Positions 15,012-22,538 are shown, numbered from the stretch's first letter. The stretch: DNA of 27,742 bases from an uncultured Oscillospiraceae bacterium (GCA_910577365.1 CAJTMU010000028.1:1-27742); one strand, 5' to 3'. Notes: a model not told the origin generated them from the sequence alone. Numbers and translations are program-made.

Positions 15012-15671
15012 ATGGAACCACAAGATGAGAGAAAACTTGCATTTTATCAAGTTTTGGAAATGGTTACCTTTATTTGGGAATGGTATCAAATCTCCTGCCA
15101 AAAATGGAATGAGATATCAGAAGAAAAGGTAAATTTTAAAAAGAAGTTAGTTTCGGATATTGAAATAGACGGAACGATTTATTCGCATATTACTGATTAT
15201 TTAAGGTATATTGAGGCTACCTCTTTTTCCATTGGAGTAGGAATGATTGGTTTGTCCGCTAATAATGCGATTGCTTTGGCCTGCAGAACAAAAAACATAG
15301 CTTCTATTGACAGCAAGTTAGAGCGATATAAGAAAGGCGAGAGATACAAATTTGGAAAAGTTCCGATAAACAAATGTTTAAACGACATATTCGGAGCAAG
15401 AATAATAATTGATTATCCATTGTCTCTTTCCGATATTGAGAATTTCTTAAAGGATAACTTCCCGCAATGGGAAAACCTTAAGATTACGGACAGCAGCAAA
15501 AACGAATATAAAGCTACTCACATATACTTTAGAAAGGATAATTTTTTCTTACCCTGGGAGTTACAGATATGGTTTGCTGACGATGAAGCATCAAATCGTA
15601 ACAGCCACCAGAAATACAAACAAGGGTATACTATGTGGGAGCACTCATTACGAGAGGAGGAGAAGTTATGA
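15012..15671 (+). CDS. RelA/SpoT-domain protein, probable toxSAS-type toxin
   Basis: The 219-residue protein has a single alarmone-synthetase-like domain in its second half. LNDIFGARIIID supplies the Asp-x2-Gly-x-Arg core (about D125, G128, R130). EYKATHIYF and WELQIW (about residues 165-186) fit the conserved Tyr/His and Glu-x-Gln positions of the RelA/SpoT fold. There is no hydrolase, TGS or ACT domain. Small lone synthetases next to a Panacea-domain gene are known as toxSAS toxins that make toxic alarmones or pyrophosphorylate tRNA. The N-terminal ~100 residues are not recognised. Its stop overlaps the next ATG (ATGA). It is AT-rich. Confidence 0.75.
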   Translation: MEPQDERKLAFYQVLEMVTFIWEWYQISCQKWNEISEEKVNFKKKLVSDIEIDGTIYSHITDYLRYIEATSFSIGVGMIGLSANNAIALACRTKNIASIDSKLERYKKGERYKFGKVPINKCLNDIFGARIIIDYPLSLSDIENFLKDNFPQWENLKITDSSKNEYKATHIYFRKDNFFLPWELQIWFADDEASNRNSHQKYKQGYTMWEHSLREEEKL

Positions 15672-16411
15672 TAAAGTTTCGTTTTTTACACCATGTATAT
15701 TTAAGTAGTTCGTTTAAAACAGGTGAAAGGATAGCCTATGACGTTTGTGACGACATAACATCAGGCTGCTCTTATGCTTCGTTTGTTATGAATAAAATAA
15801 AAACGGAATGTGGTGATGATATAAACATTGCTGGTCATTGTTTTTTTTCTTCCGAAAGTGGAACAGAAGCAGTAAAAAAATATGACGGATATTTTGAGGA
15901 TGTAAGGTTTGTTGATGATTTAGATGAATTTATAAGCCTTATTAAAGAAAGCAGAGTGTTGATTGGTCTGGACGTTGCAAAGTATATTATTTCACAGATT
16001 CAATGTACACAACTAAAGCTTCAGAAACTGGTATACCTTTGCTATGCTGATTATTTGTGCCAATATCATGAAAAACTGTTTGATGATGAGATCTATGCCT
16101 TTGACTTAGGACCAGTGGTACAATCCGTATACCAAAAATACCACGGCAAAAAGGATTTAGATGATGAAATCCCACAGGACGCAAAAATTCATGAAGCAAT
16201 AAGAAGCCGTATTCTATTCGCAACAAGGGGTATACTGAAATTGCATTCGATTATTGGAACTTTAAAAAAATATGGCGGAATGAGTGCGTCAGAGCTTGTT
16301 AAATTAACACATCGACCTAACACACCATGGTCGGTTGTATATGAACCTGAAAGCTCATATCTGCACATCACAGACCCTGATATACTAAACTATCACCGTA
16401 ATGAGACATAA
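15668..16411 (+). CDS. Panacea-domain (DUF4065/SocA-like) protein, probable antitoxin
   Basis: From the ATG at 15668, behind GAGGAGGAG, the protein has 247 residues. Its C-terminal ~145 residues are the Panacea/SocA domain: LDVAKYIISQ, LKLQKLVYLCYADYL, FDLGPVVQSVY and, near the end, a THRPNTPWS-type motif. Panacea proteins neutralise many unrelated toxins, including RelA/SpoT-type ones. The ATGA overlap with the upstream gene supports a two-gene toxin-antitoxin unit. The N-terminal ~100 residues are unrecognised and may give toxin specificity. Confidence 0.8.
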   Translation: MIKFRFLHHVYLSSSFKTGERIAYDVCDDITSGCSYASFVMNKIKTECGDDINIAGHCFFSSESGTEAVKKYDGYFEDVRFVDDLDEFISLIKESRVLIGLDVAKYIISQIQCTQLKLQKLVYLCYADYLCQYHEKLFDDEIYAFDLGPVVQSVYQKYHGKKDLDDEIPQDAKIHEAIRSRILFATRGILKLHSIIGTLKKYGGMSASELVKLTHRPNTPWSVVYEPESSYLHITDPDILNYHRNET

Positions 16412-16425
16412 TAGGCAAAATGCCA

Positions 16426-16454
16426 TTGTAAAAAGTAAATTCTGATTAAATAAT
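16426..16454 (+). promoter_or_regulatory. Possible promoter of the recombinase gene
   Basis: TTGTAA (16426-16431), 17 bases, AATAAT (16449-16454) is a moderate SigA match. The start would fall inside the hairpin at 16456-16474. I see no convincing SigE or SigK promoter here, although sporulation-timed expression would predict one. Confidence 0.35.
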
Positions 16455-16455
16455 T

Positions 16456-16474
16456 CCCCCTCAACAAGAGGGGG
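16456..16474. promoter_or_regulatory. Perfect hairpin/palindrome in the recombinase leader
   Basis: CCCCCTC (16456-16462) and GAGGGGG (16468-16474) form a perfect 7-bp stem with loop AACAA, about 20 bases ahead of the recombinase start codon. No T run follows, so it is a weak terminator at best. It may be an operator or RNA control element, or part of a protein-binding site. Confidence 0.5.
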
Positions 16475-16495
16475 AAAATCATAGGAGATAATAAT

Positions 16496-18085
16496 ATGCA
16501 ATACTGTCTATACCTGCGCAAATCCCGCGCCGACGCAGAAGCCGAGGAACGCGGCGAGGGCGAGACCCTTGCGCGCCACGAGCGGGCGCTGCTGGAGCTC
16601 GCCAAGAAGTTAAAGCTGAACATTACCCAGATATACCGCGAGATCGTGTCCGGGGAGACCATTGCCGCGCGTCCCGTTATGCAGCAGCTTCTTTCAGAGG
16701 TCGAGCAGGGCATGTGGGCGGGCGTTCTGGTTATGGAGGTAGAGCGCCTTGCGAGAGGCGACACGGTAGACCAGGGCTTGGTAGCCCAGACTTTCAAGTA
16801 TTCCAACACAAAGATCATTACCCCCGTAAAAACCTATGACCCGAACAACGAATTTGACGAGGAATACTTCGAGTTCGGACTGTTTATGAGCCGCCGCGAG
16901 TATAAGACCATCAACCGCCGCTTGCAGCGCGGACGCGTCGCTTCTGTAAAAGAGGGCAAATACGCGGCTAACAGAGCCCCCTACGGCTACGAGCGAGTCA
17001 GGATAGCCAACGATAAGGGCTGGACACTTAAACCCGTTCCCAATGAGGCAGATGTAGTAAAGCTGATATACGAGTGGTATACCGTAGGAGAAAAGCAGGA
17101 GGACGGCACTTTCAGAAGACTGGGGGTAAGTCTGATTGCCCGAAAGCTGAACGGAATGAAAATCAAGCCGAAAAAGGGCGGAGACTGGGTAAACGCCTCG
17201 ATACGGGATATACTTATAAATCCCGTTTACATAGGCAAGATACGCTGGAACTGGCGGCATAACGTCAAAAAGATGGTCGACGGACAGATCAGGATATCCC
17301 GCCCGCGCTCTGAGGATATTATCGTCAGCAAGGGCATACACCCGCCCATAATAACTGAGGAAACTTTCGCGCTCGCGCAGGAGTTTATGAAGCAAAATCC
17401 GCCGCGTCCCGTGGGAGAGAAAAATAACGTCAAAAATCCCCTGGCGGGTATCGTGGTGTGCGGAAAGTGCGGCAGGCACATGGTGCGCCGTCCCTACACC
17501 AACAGCGGATACCCGGACACTCTTATGTGCGCTGCTCCCAACTGCGGCAATGTCAGCTCTCACCTTAATATTGTCGAGGGACGCATACTGCAGTCCCTTG
17601 AGGAATGGCTCGGAGAATATAAGCTTAAATGGAAGCTCGACATCGAACACAAGCAAGTCTCTCAGGCGGAAATGAAGCGGAAAGCGCTAAATAATCTGAA
17701 TGCGGAGCTGGATACACTACATAAGCAAATGAGCAAGACTCATGATCTTCTTGAACAGGGAATTTATGATACCGATACATTCTTAGAGCGATCCCGCTCT
17801 CTTTCCGAGAGGATTAACAGCGCCAAAACCGATATAGAAGCTATCGAAAAGGAACTGGAGATCGAACTGATACGCGAGGACAGCGAAATAAATATAGTCC
17901 CCAAGGTCGAACATCTGCTGGAGGTCTACCGCGATCTTCCCTCTGCAAAGGCTAAGAACGATATGCTTAAGGACGTTCTGGAAAAGGTCATATATACCAA
18001 AACGAGCAGCACAAGATGGCACGGCTCGCCCGACGACTTTGAGATAATCATTTATCCCAAGATACCGACGAGCCATGAAAAATAA
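16496..18085 (+). CDS. Large serine recombinase (integrase/excisionase of the element)
   Basis: The 529-residue protein has a resolvase catalytic domain with the nucleophile at S10 (YCLYLRKSRAD) and the conserved ERLARGD segment near 83-90. The recombinase DNA-binding domain follows (about 165-290). A zinc ribbon with cysteines near residues 321, 324, 345 and 351, and a coiled coil (about 385-470), complete the protein. This is the architecture of phage-type integrases and of SpoIVCA, which excises skin from sigK. An AGGAG box precedes the ATG. The gene ends 43 bases from a truncated cotJC, converging on it, so this enzyme almost certainly inserted the element there. No directionality factor was recognised. 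Composition is G+C-richer than the preceding genes. Confidence 0.97.
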   Translation: MQYCLYLRKSRADAEAEERGEGETLARHERALLELAKKLKLNITQIYREIVSGETIAARPVMQQLLSEVEQGMWAGVLVMEVERLARGDTVDQGLVAQTFKYSNTKIITPVKTYDPNNEFDEEYFEFGLFMSRREYKTINRRLQRGRVASVKEGKYAANRAPYGYERVRIANDKGWTLKPVPNEADVVKLIYEWYTVGEKQEDGTFRRLGVSLIARKLNGMKIKPKKGGDWVNASIRDILINPVYIGKIRWNWRHNVKKMVDGQIRISRPRSEDIIVSKGIHPPIITEETFALAQEFMKQNPPRPVGEKNNVKNPLAGIVVCGKCGRHMVRRPYTNSGYPDTLMCAAPNCGNVSSHLNIVEGRILQSLEEWLGEYKLKWKLDIEHKQVSQAEMKRKALNNLNAELDTLHKQMSKTHDLLEQGIYDTDTFLERSRSLSERINSAKTDIEAIEKELEIELIREDSEINIVPKVEHLLEVYRDLPSAKAKNDMLKDVLEKVIYTKTSSTRWHGSPDDFEIIIYPKIPTSHEK

Positions 18086-18090
18086 TACGG

Positions 18091-18111
18091 TCCGCCCTAT
18101 TTGGGCGGATT
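18091..18111 (+). terminator. Terminator after the recombinase gene
   Basis: TCCGCCC (18091-18097) and GGGCGGA (18103-18109) form a 7-bp stem with a TATTT loop, and TTTCATT follows. It insulates the truncated cotJC from recombinase transcription. Confidence 0.75.
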
Positions 18112-18150
18112 TCATTAACTGATAACATTATGGTACTAATTCTTCAGTGC
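18110..18150. other. Element/host junction (attR-like site, approximate)
   Basis: Similarity to CotJC stops after codon 66 (near 18137), and two foreign codons and a stop follow, so the crossover lies at or just before that point. An imperfect dyad, TGGTAC (18131-18136) and GTGCCA (18147-18152), brackets it, as is common for serine-recombinase sites. The exact core cannot be fixed without the other junction, which is outside the window. Confidence 0.6.
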
Positions 18151-18334
18151 CAATATCTGTCAAAAGCGCCTTGCCCATATTATCAGGCATTGTAAAACGC
18201 TGAGATAAGTAGCGCAGAGAAGCGCTAAGTTCGCCGTCCGGTCCGCCGTACTGGCTGATTATGATACCCGCCAGCCTTGGGTTTCTGTTTTTTATGCAGA
18301 CAGGTATCTGGGTTCTTTTTTCAAAAATAAACAT
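18128..18334 (-). pseudogene. cotJC: 5' fragment of cotJC, interrupted by the element
   Basis: The ATG at 18334 has a GAGGTG box. The 68 codons encode the N-terminal third of CotJC, a manganese-catalase-like spore coat protein normally about 190 residues long. NPRLAGIIISQYGGPDGELS and LRYLSQRFTMP are near-identical to what I recall of the family. Glu35 and Glu65 match metal ligands. The family continues GTEELAHLEM, but here GTEEL is followed by Val-Pro-stop, so His68 of the ExxH motif and the whole second helical half are missing. The remainder is expected left of the window, in the same orientation. Excision by the adjacent recombinase would restore the frame. As it stands, the product should be inactive. 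Confidence 0.88.
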
Positions 18335-18349
18335 ACTTTCACCTCACAA

Positions 18350-18673
18350 TCAGCTGTTGGGCGGGAAGCAGCCTTCAAGCCAGTCCCATTCCCCGTCTCT
18401 GCCTGCGGAGCAGGCGGTAAGGGGATAGAAGCTGTCCTCAAACGCCGCTTTGCATGCCTTGTACTGCCTGCATGCCTCTCTGAACATTTCAAGCGCCCGC
18501 GAATCGTCGGGATGAGTATCCAGATAAAGCTTCAGATCCTGCGCGAAAAAGTCCGCTTCGGCGATGGCTCTCAGAAGCTCCTCACAGCTTTTGTCGGGGG
18601 AGCTGTTTCCGCCGCTGTTTCTGTTCATGTTGGGCTGATTCACGGGACGGCGGTTCATCATGTTATTTACCAT
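18350..18673 (-). CDS. cotJB: Spore coat protein CotJB
   Basis: From the ATG at 18673, with GAGGGGG upstream, the protein has 107 residues. The N-terminal ~30 residues are Asn/Met/Arg-rich and low-complexity. The conserved part follows: LLRAIAEADFFAQDLKLYLDTHPDD, then ALEMFREACRQYKACKAAFEDSFYPLT and GEWDWLEG at the end. CotJB is assembled with CotJA and CotJC in the spore coat. The gene overlaps cotJA by 11 bases and precedes cotJC by 15, so the three are one operon. The reading frame is intact. Confidence 0.95.
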   Translation of the reverse strand: MVNNMMNRRPVNQPNMNRNSGGNSSPDKSCEELLRAIAEADFFAQDLKLYLDTHPDDSRALEMFREACRQYKACKAAFEDSFYPLTACSAGRDGEWDWLEGCFPPNS

Positions 18674-18833
18674 TATACAGCCCCCTCTCATATTCTTCCA
18701 TAGTAATATTAAGCTCGGGGAAAATTGTGCCGACCTTTATCGCCTTGCTCGGCGAATAGACCTTCTCCATCCGCTGTCTTGGCACAAAGGCGTAGCCGGG
18801 ACGCTTCCCGCGGCTCTCCTTGTTCATTTCCAT
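18663..18833 (-). CDS. cotJA: Spore coat associated protein CotJA
   Basis: The ATG at 18833 lies six bases behind AAAGGAG. The 56-residue product includes YAFVPRQRMEKVYSPSKAIK, then GTIFPELNITMEEYERG, the conserved CotJA core. It is needed with CotJC for coat assembly in Bacillus. In Bacillus subtilis the cotJ operon is SigE-controlled. Upstream on the minus strand I see GCATAAT around 18910-18916, which could be a -35 element, but no good -10 partner, so the promoter is not assigned. Confidence 0.93.
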   Translation of the reverse strand: MEMNKESRGKRPGYAFVPRQRMEKVYSPSKAIKVGTIFPELNITMEEYERGLYNGK

Positions 18834-19022
18834 ACGATTCTCCTTTCGTCACAGCGGCAGATCAGAGCCGCTTCAAACGACACACTGTCGTTATCTTATT
18901 TTATGATAATTATGCGATTCGGTGCATATAAAACTGGTTATCCTAAAATTTACACGCCGCATGTAATGTGCAGTTTCAGACTGTAAATAAAATGTTGATC
19001 TAAGCTAATTTATTTTAATTTG

Positions 19023-19119
19023 GAACTTTTTGAACCGCATAAGTCAGCAATACTCACAATTATATAAGCTGTTTATTAAGATTTGAAATTTTTTCGACCC
19101 GCCTGAGTCAGCAACACTC
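19023..19119. repeat. Two imperfect direct repeats of ~34 bp
   Basis: Copy 1 (19023-19055) and copy 2 (19085-19119) share a GAA-TTTTT start, an ACCGC/CCCGC block and AGTCAGCAA followed by ACTC. Similarity is about 80% by eye. Copy 2 forms the left arm of the inverted repeat at 19086-19161. They may be remnants of a dispersed repeat. Confidence 0.5.
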
Positions 19120-19161
19120 CGCTTCGCTCCGTATTTCTGACTCAGGCTCTCTCAAAAATTT
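19086..19161. repeat. Long inverted repeat (hairpin)
   Basis: GCCTGAGTCAG (19101-19111) is repeated inverted as CTGACTCAGGC (19137-19147), a perfect 11-bp stem. Flanking AAATTTTTT and AAAAATTT extend the symmetry. It could be a bidirectional transcription block between the divergent genes or a REP/MITE-like unit. Confidence 0.6.
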
Positions 19162-19292
19162 CCTGCTTTAACTTTACGCTGGGATAACTTTTTTTACAAG
19201 TTGAATCCTCACATAGCGCGCGTCTATCTGCATATTCGGGCATTTTCCGCAATAAACTTGTACAGAACAAGCCTATTGAAAGGAAAACGATT

Positions 19293-21011
19293 ATGCAGCA
19301 AAAATACATTAAAAATACAGCGATTCTGTTTGTGTCAATGGCGATAACCAAAATCGTAGGAGCACTTTTCAAGATACCGCTGGCAAATCTGCTTGGCGGT
19401 ACGGGCATGGGTTACTTTTCCACCGCGTACGGTCTATACTCGCCCATTTTCGCCGTTACCGCCGCGGGAGTACCAACGGTAATAATGCGCATTACCGCGC
19501 AGAGCATTGCCTCGGAACGTCATGGATACGCCTCTGCCGTAAAAAATACCGCATTGGCATTTTTCGCAATGGTCGGACTTGCGGGAACTGTAATAACAGC
19601 GTTCTTCGCAAAGCCGTTTGCGGAACATATAGCATGCTCTTCCCAAAGCACTCTTGCCATAATATGCATTTCGCCCGCGGTAATGCTGTGCTGTATAGGA
19701 GCTGTTTTGAGAGGATATTATGAGGGTATGGCGAACTTTGTGCCATCCTCGGCGGCTTCGGTCGCGGAGGCTGTTTCCCGCGCTGTTTTCGGGCTTATTC
19801 TATCCTATGCAGTCATTTTTTACGCAAATCAGCGCTTTGAAAGCGGTCTTACGGTCTTCGGCACAGACCCCGCAAGCGCGGAGCAGGCTTACCGCGCAGC
19901 GCTTCCATACGCCGCCGCGGGAGCGGTGCTCGCGGTAAGCGTAAGCGAGCTTTGCGGATTGATAACGCTTATGATAGCTGATAAAAAGAGAAAGGCAACC
20001 GCCGCTCAGCCCAAGTTCGACGACGGTCGCCGCCGCATTTGCTTCCGGCTGATAAGGGAAACAGCGCCGATAGCCGCCAGCGCACTTGTAATGAACTGCG
20101 TGTCATTTGTGGATCTGCTTACGGTAACGAGATCGATTTCGGGAGCGATAGCATCTGAACCCGAATACTTCAGCCGAGCCTTTTCGGGAATTCTCACCAG
20201 CAGCGACGGTCTGGCGGGACTGCCAAACTTTATGTACGGCAGCTATACCGGTATAGCCACATCGCTTTTTATGCTTATACCGTCTTTTGCGGGAATGACT
20301 GAAAAAACCTTTGCACCCGAAATAGCCGCCGCATGGGAGCGGCACGACCTCGATACTCTTTCGGGGCGCATCTTCATGCAGTTCCGCTCTGCGGCAGTTA
20401 TAGGCTGCCCTGCCTGCTTCGGAGCGGCGGCTCTTGCCGGACCTATTCTGACAATGCTTTATAAATCCCGCGCCGCAGAGGTTAGCGTCTGCCTCGATTC
20501 GTTCGTGATTCTCTGTATGGGCGGGCTGTTTATGGTGACCGCCTCGGCAATGTTCGGGATATTTCAGGCAATATGCAAGGCACATATACCGCTGATGCTG
20601 ATGGTATGCTCCGTCTGCGTTAAGCTGATACTTAATCCCATACTTATATCCATTCCCGCCGTAAATATCTCAGGGGCGGCTTTGTCCAGCGCCGCGGGAT
20701 ATATACTGATGACAGTTATGGGCGCTGTGGCAATGAAAAAATACATTCCAGTAAAAATAAACCTTGCAGGAGCTGTTATTCCACCCGCAATCTGCGGAAT
20801 AGTATGCGGAGCGGGTGCATTTATCACGCATTTACTGTTAAAAAGTCAATTAAATAACGTAACTGCGGTGCTGATATCGATCGGAGCGGGTGCGATTCTT
20901 TATGTATTATTACTAATAATCAGCGGCGTTTTTCGTACAAGTGGCATAATAAGACATAAAAATGCAAAAAAATTTCAAAAACCCCTTGCAAAATCCTCAA
21001 AAATAGGGTAA
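19293..21011 (+). CDS. Polysaccharide/lipid-linked precursor flippase (SpoVB/YabM/MurJ superfamily)
   Basis: The 572-residue protein has about 14 hydrophobic segments and the MOP-superfamily N-terminus (FVSMAITKIVGALFKIPLAN, then GGTGMGYFSTAYGLY). In Bacillus a member of this group (yabM) sits just before yabN/mazG, as here. The relative SpoVB moves lipid-linked precursors for spore cortex peptidoglycan. AAAGGAAA precedes the ATG. Position suggests a role in cell-wall or cortex synthesis, probably linked to the sporulation genes downstream. SpoVB and YabM cannot be separated by eye, so no gene symbol is given. Confidence 0.88.
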   Translation: MQQKYIKNTAILFVSMAITKIVGALFKIPLANLLGGTGMGYFSTAYGLYSPIFAVTAAGVPTVIMRITAQSIASERHGYASAVKNTALAFFAMVGLAGTVITAFFAKPFAEHIACSSQSTLAIICISPAVMLCCIGAVLRGYYEGMANFVPSSAASVAEAVSRAVFGLILSYAVIFYANQRFESGLTVFGTDPASAEQAYRAALPYAAAGAVLAVSVSELCGLITLMIADKKRKATAAQPKFDDGRRRICFRLIRETAPIAASALVMNCVSFVDLLTVTRSISGAIASEPEYFSRAFSGILTSSDGLAGLPNFMYGSYTGIATSLFMLIPSFAGMTEKTFAPEIAAAWERHDLDTLSGRIFMQFRSAAVIGCPACFGAAALAGPILTMLYKSRAAEVSVCLDSFVILCMGGLFMVTASAMFGIFQAICKAHIPLMLMVCSVCVKLILNPILISIPAVNISGAALSSAAGYILMTVMGAVAMKKYIPVKINLAGAVIPPAICGIVCGAGAFITHLLLKSQLNNVTAVLISIGAGAILYVLLLIISGVFRTSGIIRHKNAKKFQKPLAKSSKIG

Positions 21012-21056
21012 TATATTAAAGGTATCGTCAAATAGTACAACAAAAGGGTTGATGGG

Positions 21057-21887
21057 TTGAAAATGTTGAATTTTGATTTTAAAGAAAAATATGATATTAA
21101 CGACCTGCTGGCGATTATAAAAATTCTCCGTTCGGAAAACGGCTGCCCGTGGGATAAGGTTCAGACGCATAAAAGCATTCGCACCGATCTTATTGAAGAA
21201 GCATACGAGGTATGCGAGGGCATTGACTGCAACAGTCCTGAGATGCTTCGCGAGGAATTGGGTGACCTGCTCCTTCAGATTGCATTTCATTCGGCTATTG
21301 AAACCGAGCAGAGCAATTTCACATTTGATGACGTTTGTAACGATATTTGTCAGAAGCTTATTTACCGCCACCCACATGTTTTCGGCGAGGTAAAGGTGAA
21401 CGGCTGCGATGAAGTTCTGAAGAACTGGGACGCTTTGAAAAAGGAGTCCAAGAAGCAGGATACCTTTGCCGATACGCTTGAAAGCGTGCCCAAGACCTTC
21501 CCTGCCCTGCTTAGGGGTGAAAAGGTTTGCAAGCGCGCCGCAAGAGCAGGATTGCCGATAAACAGCGCGAAGGAGTTTGCGGACAGGATTCGTGCGGGTC
21601 TGGATAAGCTGGAAGCCAACAATTTTAATTCCGATAATATACAAAACCAACATTTATTGGGTGACTTATTGTTGTCTTTTTGTAATTTAGACAGAATTTT
21701 GAAGGTTGACGGCGAAAAAGCCTTGACTTATTCGACAAATAATTTTATAATATTGTTCAGGTCTCTTGAAAAAGAAGCGCTGGACAAGAAAGCCGGCAGC
21801 GTTTCGGACAGGCTTTCTGATGAGGTGCTGCAAAATATGGCTGAAAAGGTTTTCGGCGGTCACGACATAATGTCAATCGACCGATAA
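21057..21887 (+). CDS. mazG: MazG nucleoside triphosphate pyrophosphohydrolase
   Basis: The 276-residue protein has two MazG domains. The first has GCPWDKVQTHKSI, then EEAYEVCEGI and REELGDLLLQ, which hold the metal-binding acidic residues. The second is around 190-240 (LLGDLLLSFCNLDRIL). It hydrolyses non-canonical NTPs. The TTG at 21057 has AAAAGGG eight bases upstream; an ATG two codons later is the alternative. The Bacillus homologue YabN has an additional N-terminal methylase-like domain that is absent here. It is the second gene of the flippase-to-divIC cluster. Confidence 0.93.
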   Translation: MKMLNFDFKEKYDINDLLAIIKILRSENGCPWDKVQTHKSIRTDLIEEAYEVCEGIDCNSPEMLREELGDLLLQIAFHSAIETEQSNFTFDDVCNDICQKLIYRHPHVFGEVKVNGCDEVLKNWDALKKESKKQDTFADTLESVPKTFPALLRGEKVCKRAARAGLPINSAKEFADRIRAGLDKLEANNFNSDNIQNQHLLGDLLLSFCNLDRILKVDGEKALTYSTNNFIILFRSLEKEALDKKAGSVSDRLSDEVLQNMAEKVFGGHDIMSIDR

Positions 21888-21912
21888 ATAGATTTTTTGG
21901 AGGTTTAACAAC

Positions 21913-22188
21913 ATGACAAAGGCAGAATTAGTATCAGAGGTAGCAGCTAAGTCAGGTCTTTCCAAGAAGGATTCTGAGAAGGCTATTGCAGGTGTTATTG
22001 AAGCAATTACCGAAACATTGGCAAAGGGTGAGTCCATTCAGCTGGTGGGTTTTGGCACATTTGAGGTTCGCGACCGTGCTGCAAGATCTGGTATAAATCC
22101 TCAGACTAAGAAGAAGATTCAGATCCCTGCTACAAAGGTTCCCGCATTCAAGGCAGGCAGAGGTCTTAAGGACGCTGTTTCCAACTAA
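21913..22188 (+). CDS. hup: HU-family nucleoid protein
   Basis: The 91-residue protein is a standard HU: N-terminal dimerisation helices (MTKAELVSEVAAKSGLSKKD), the GFGTFEVRDRAAR signature, the NPQTKKKI DNA-binding arm and a VPAFKAGRGLKDAV end. It bends and compacts DNA as a dimer. TTTGGAGG lies upstream. Placement between mazG and rqcP is common in Clostridia. Serine recombinases of phage type do not generally need HU, so no link with the element is implied. Confidence 0.97.
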   Translation: MTKAELVSEVAAKSGLSKKDSEKAIAGVIEAITETLAKGESIQLVGFGTFEVRDRAARSGINPQTKKKIQIPATKVPAFKAGRGLKDAVSN

Positions 22189-22298
22189 GTTTAAGACGGC
22201 AGCGTTTTTTATCATTAAACGACAAGCGGTGTGGTTTTACGGCTCGCCAAATGGTGGGTCGGATTTGCGCACTGCTTTTGTCATTTTAAGGAGAAGTT

Positions 22299-22538
22299 AT
22301 GAGACTTGACAAATATTTGAAGATTTCCCGCCTTATCAAGCGCAGAACGGTTGCCAACGAGGCATGTGACGCTGAGAAGGTCACAGTGAACGGAAAAACC
22401 GCGAGAGCCTCATATGATGTCAAAGTGGGAGATATCATTGAAATAAATATCGGCGCAAAACCGCTTAAAGTGCGCGTTCTCGACGTAAAGGAGTACACCA
22501 AGAAAGAGGACGCTGCGGCTCTGTACGAAGTGGTGTGA
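22299..22538 (+). CDS. rqcP: S4-domain ribosome quality control protein RqcP
   Basis: The 79-residue protein is essentially one S4 RNA-binding domain: MRLDKYLKISRLIKRRTVAN, VTVNGKTARASYDVKVGDII, with a short basic/acidic tail. In Bacillus RqcP (YabO) binds the 50S subunit and supports C-terminal alanine tailing of stalled peptides by RqcH. AAGGAG precedes the ATG. Its position before yabP is the same as in Bacillus. About 110 bases without a gene separate it from hup. Confidence 0.92.
   Translation: MRLDKYLKISRLIKRRTVANEACDAEKVTVNGKTARASYDVKVGDIIEINIGAKPLKVRVLDVKEYTKKEDAAALYEVV

Larger units (their letters stand above)
18834..19292. other. 460-bp divergent intergenic region
   Basis: This separates cotJA (leftward) from the flippase gene (rightward) and should hold promoters for both. 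It is AT-rich on the left, contains an imperfect direct repeat and a long inverted repeat in the middle, and has a SigE-like GCATATT at 19230-19236 with a poor -10 partner (near 19251). I find no gene in it. Confidence 0.6.

Noticed and set aside
16694..17656. 320-codon open frame on the minus strand
   Set aside because: It lies wholly inside the serine recombinase gene, lacks a ribosome site and has no recognisable domain; it is a shadow of the G+C-rich coding strand.
18128..18334. Truncated cotJC as a naturally short but complete gene
   Set aside because: CotJC proteins are about 190 residues and need the second half for metal binding; the break is abrupt at a conserved codon next to a recombinase.
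20997..21653. 218-codon open frame on the minus strand over mazG
   Set aside because: Entirely antisense to a clear MazG protein; no independent support.
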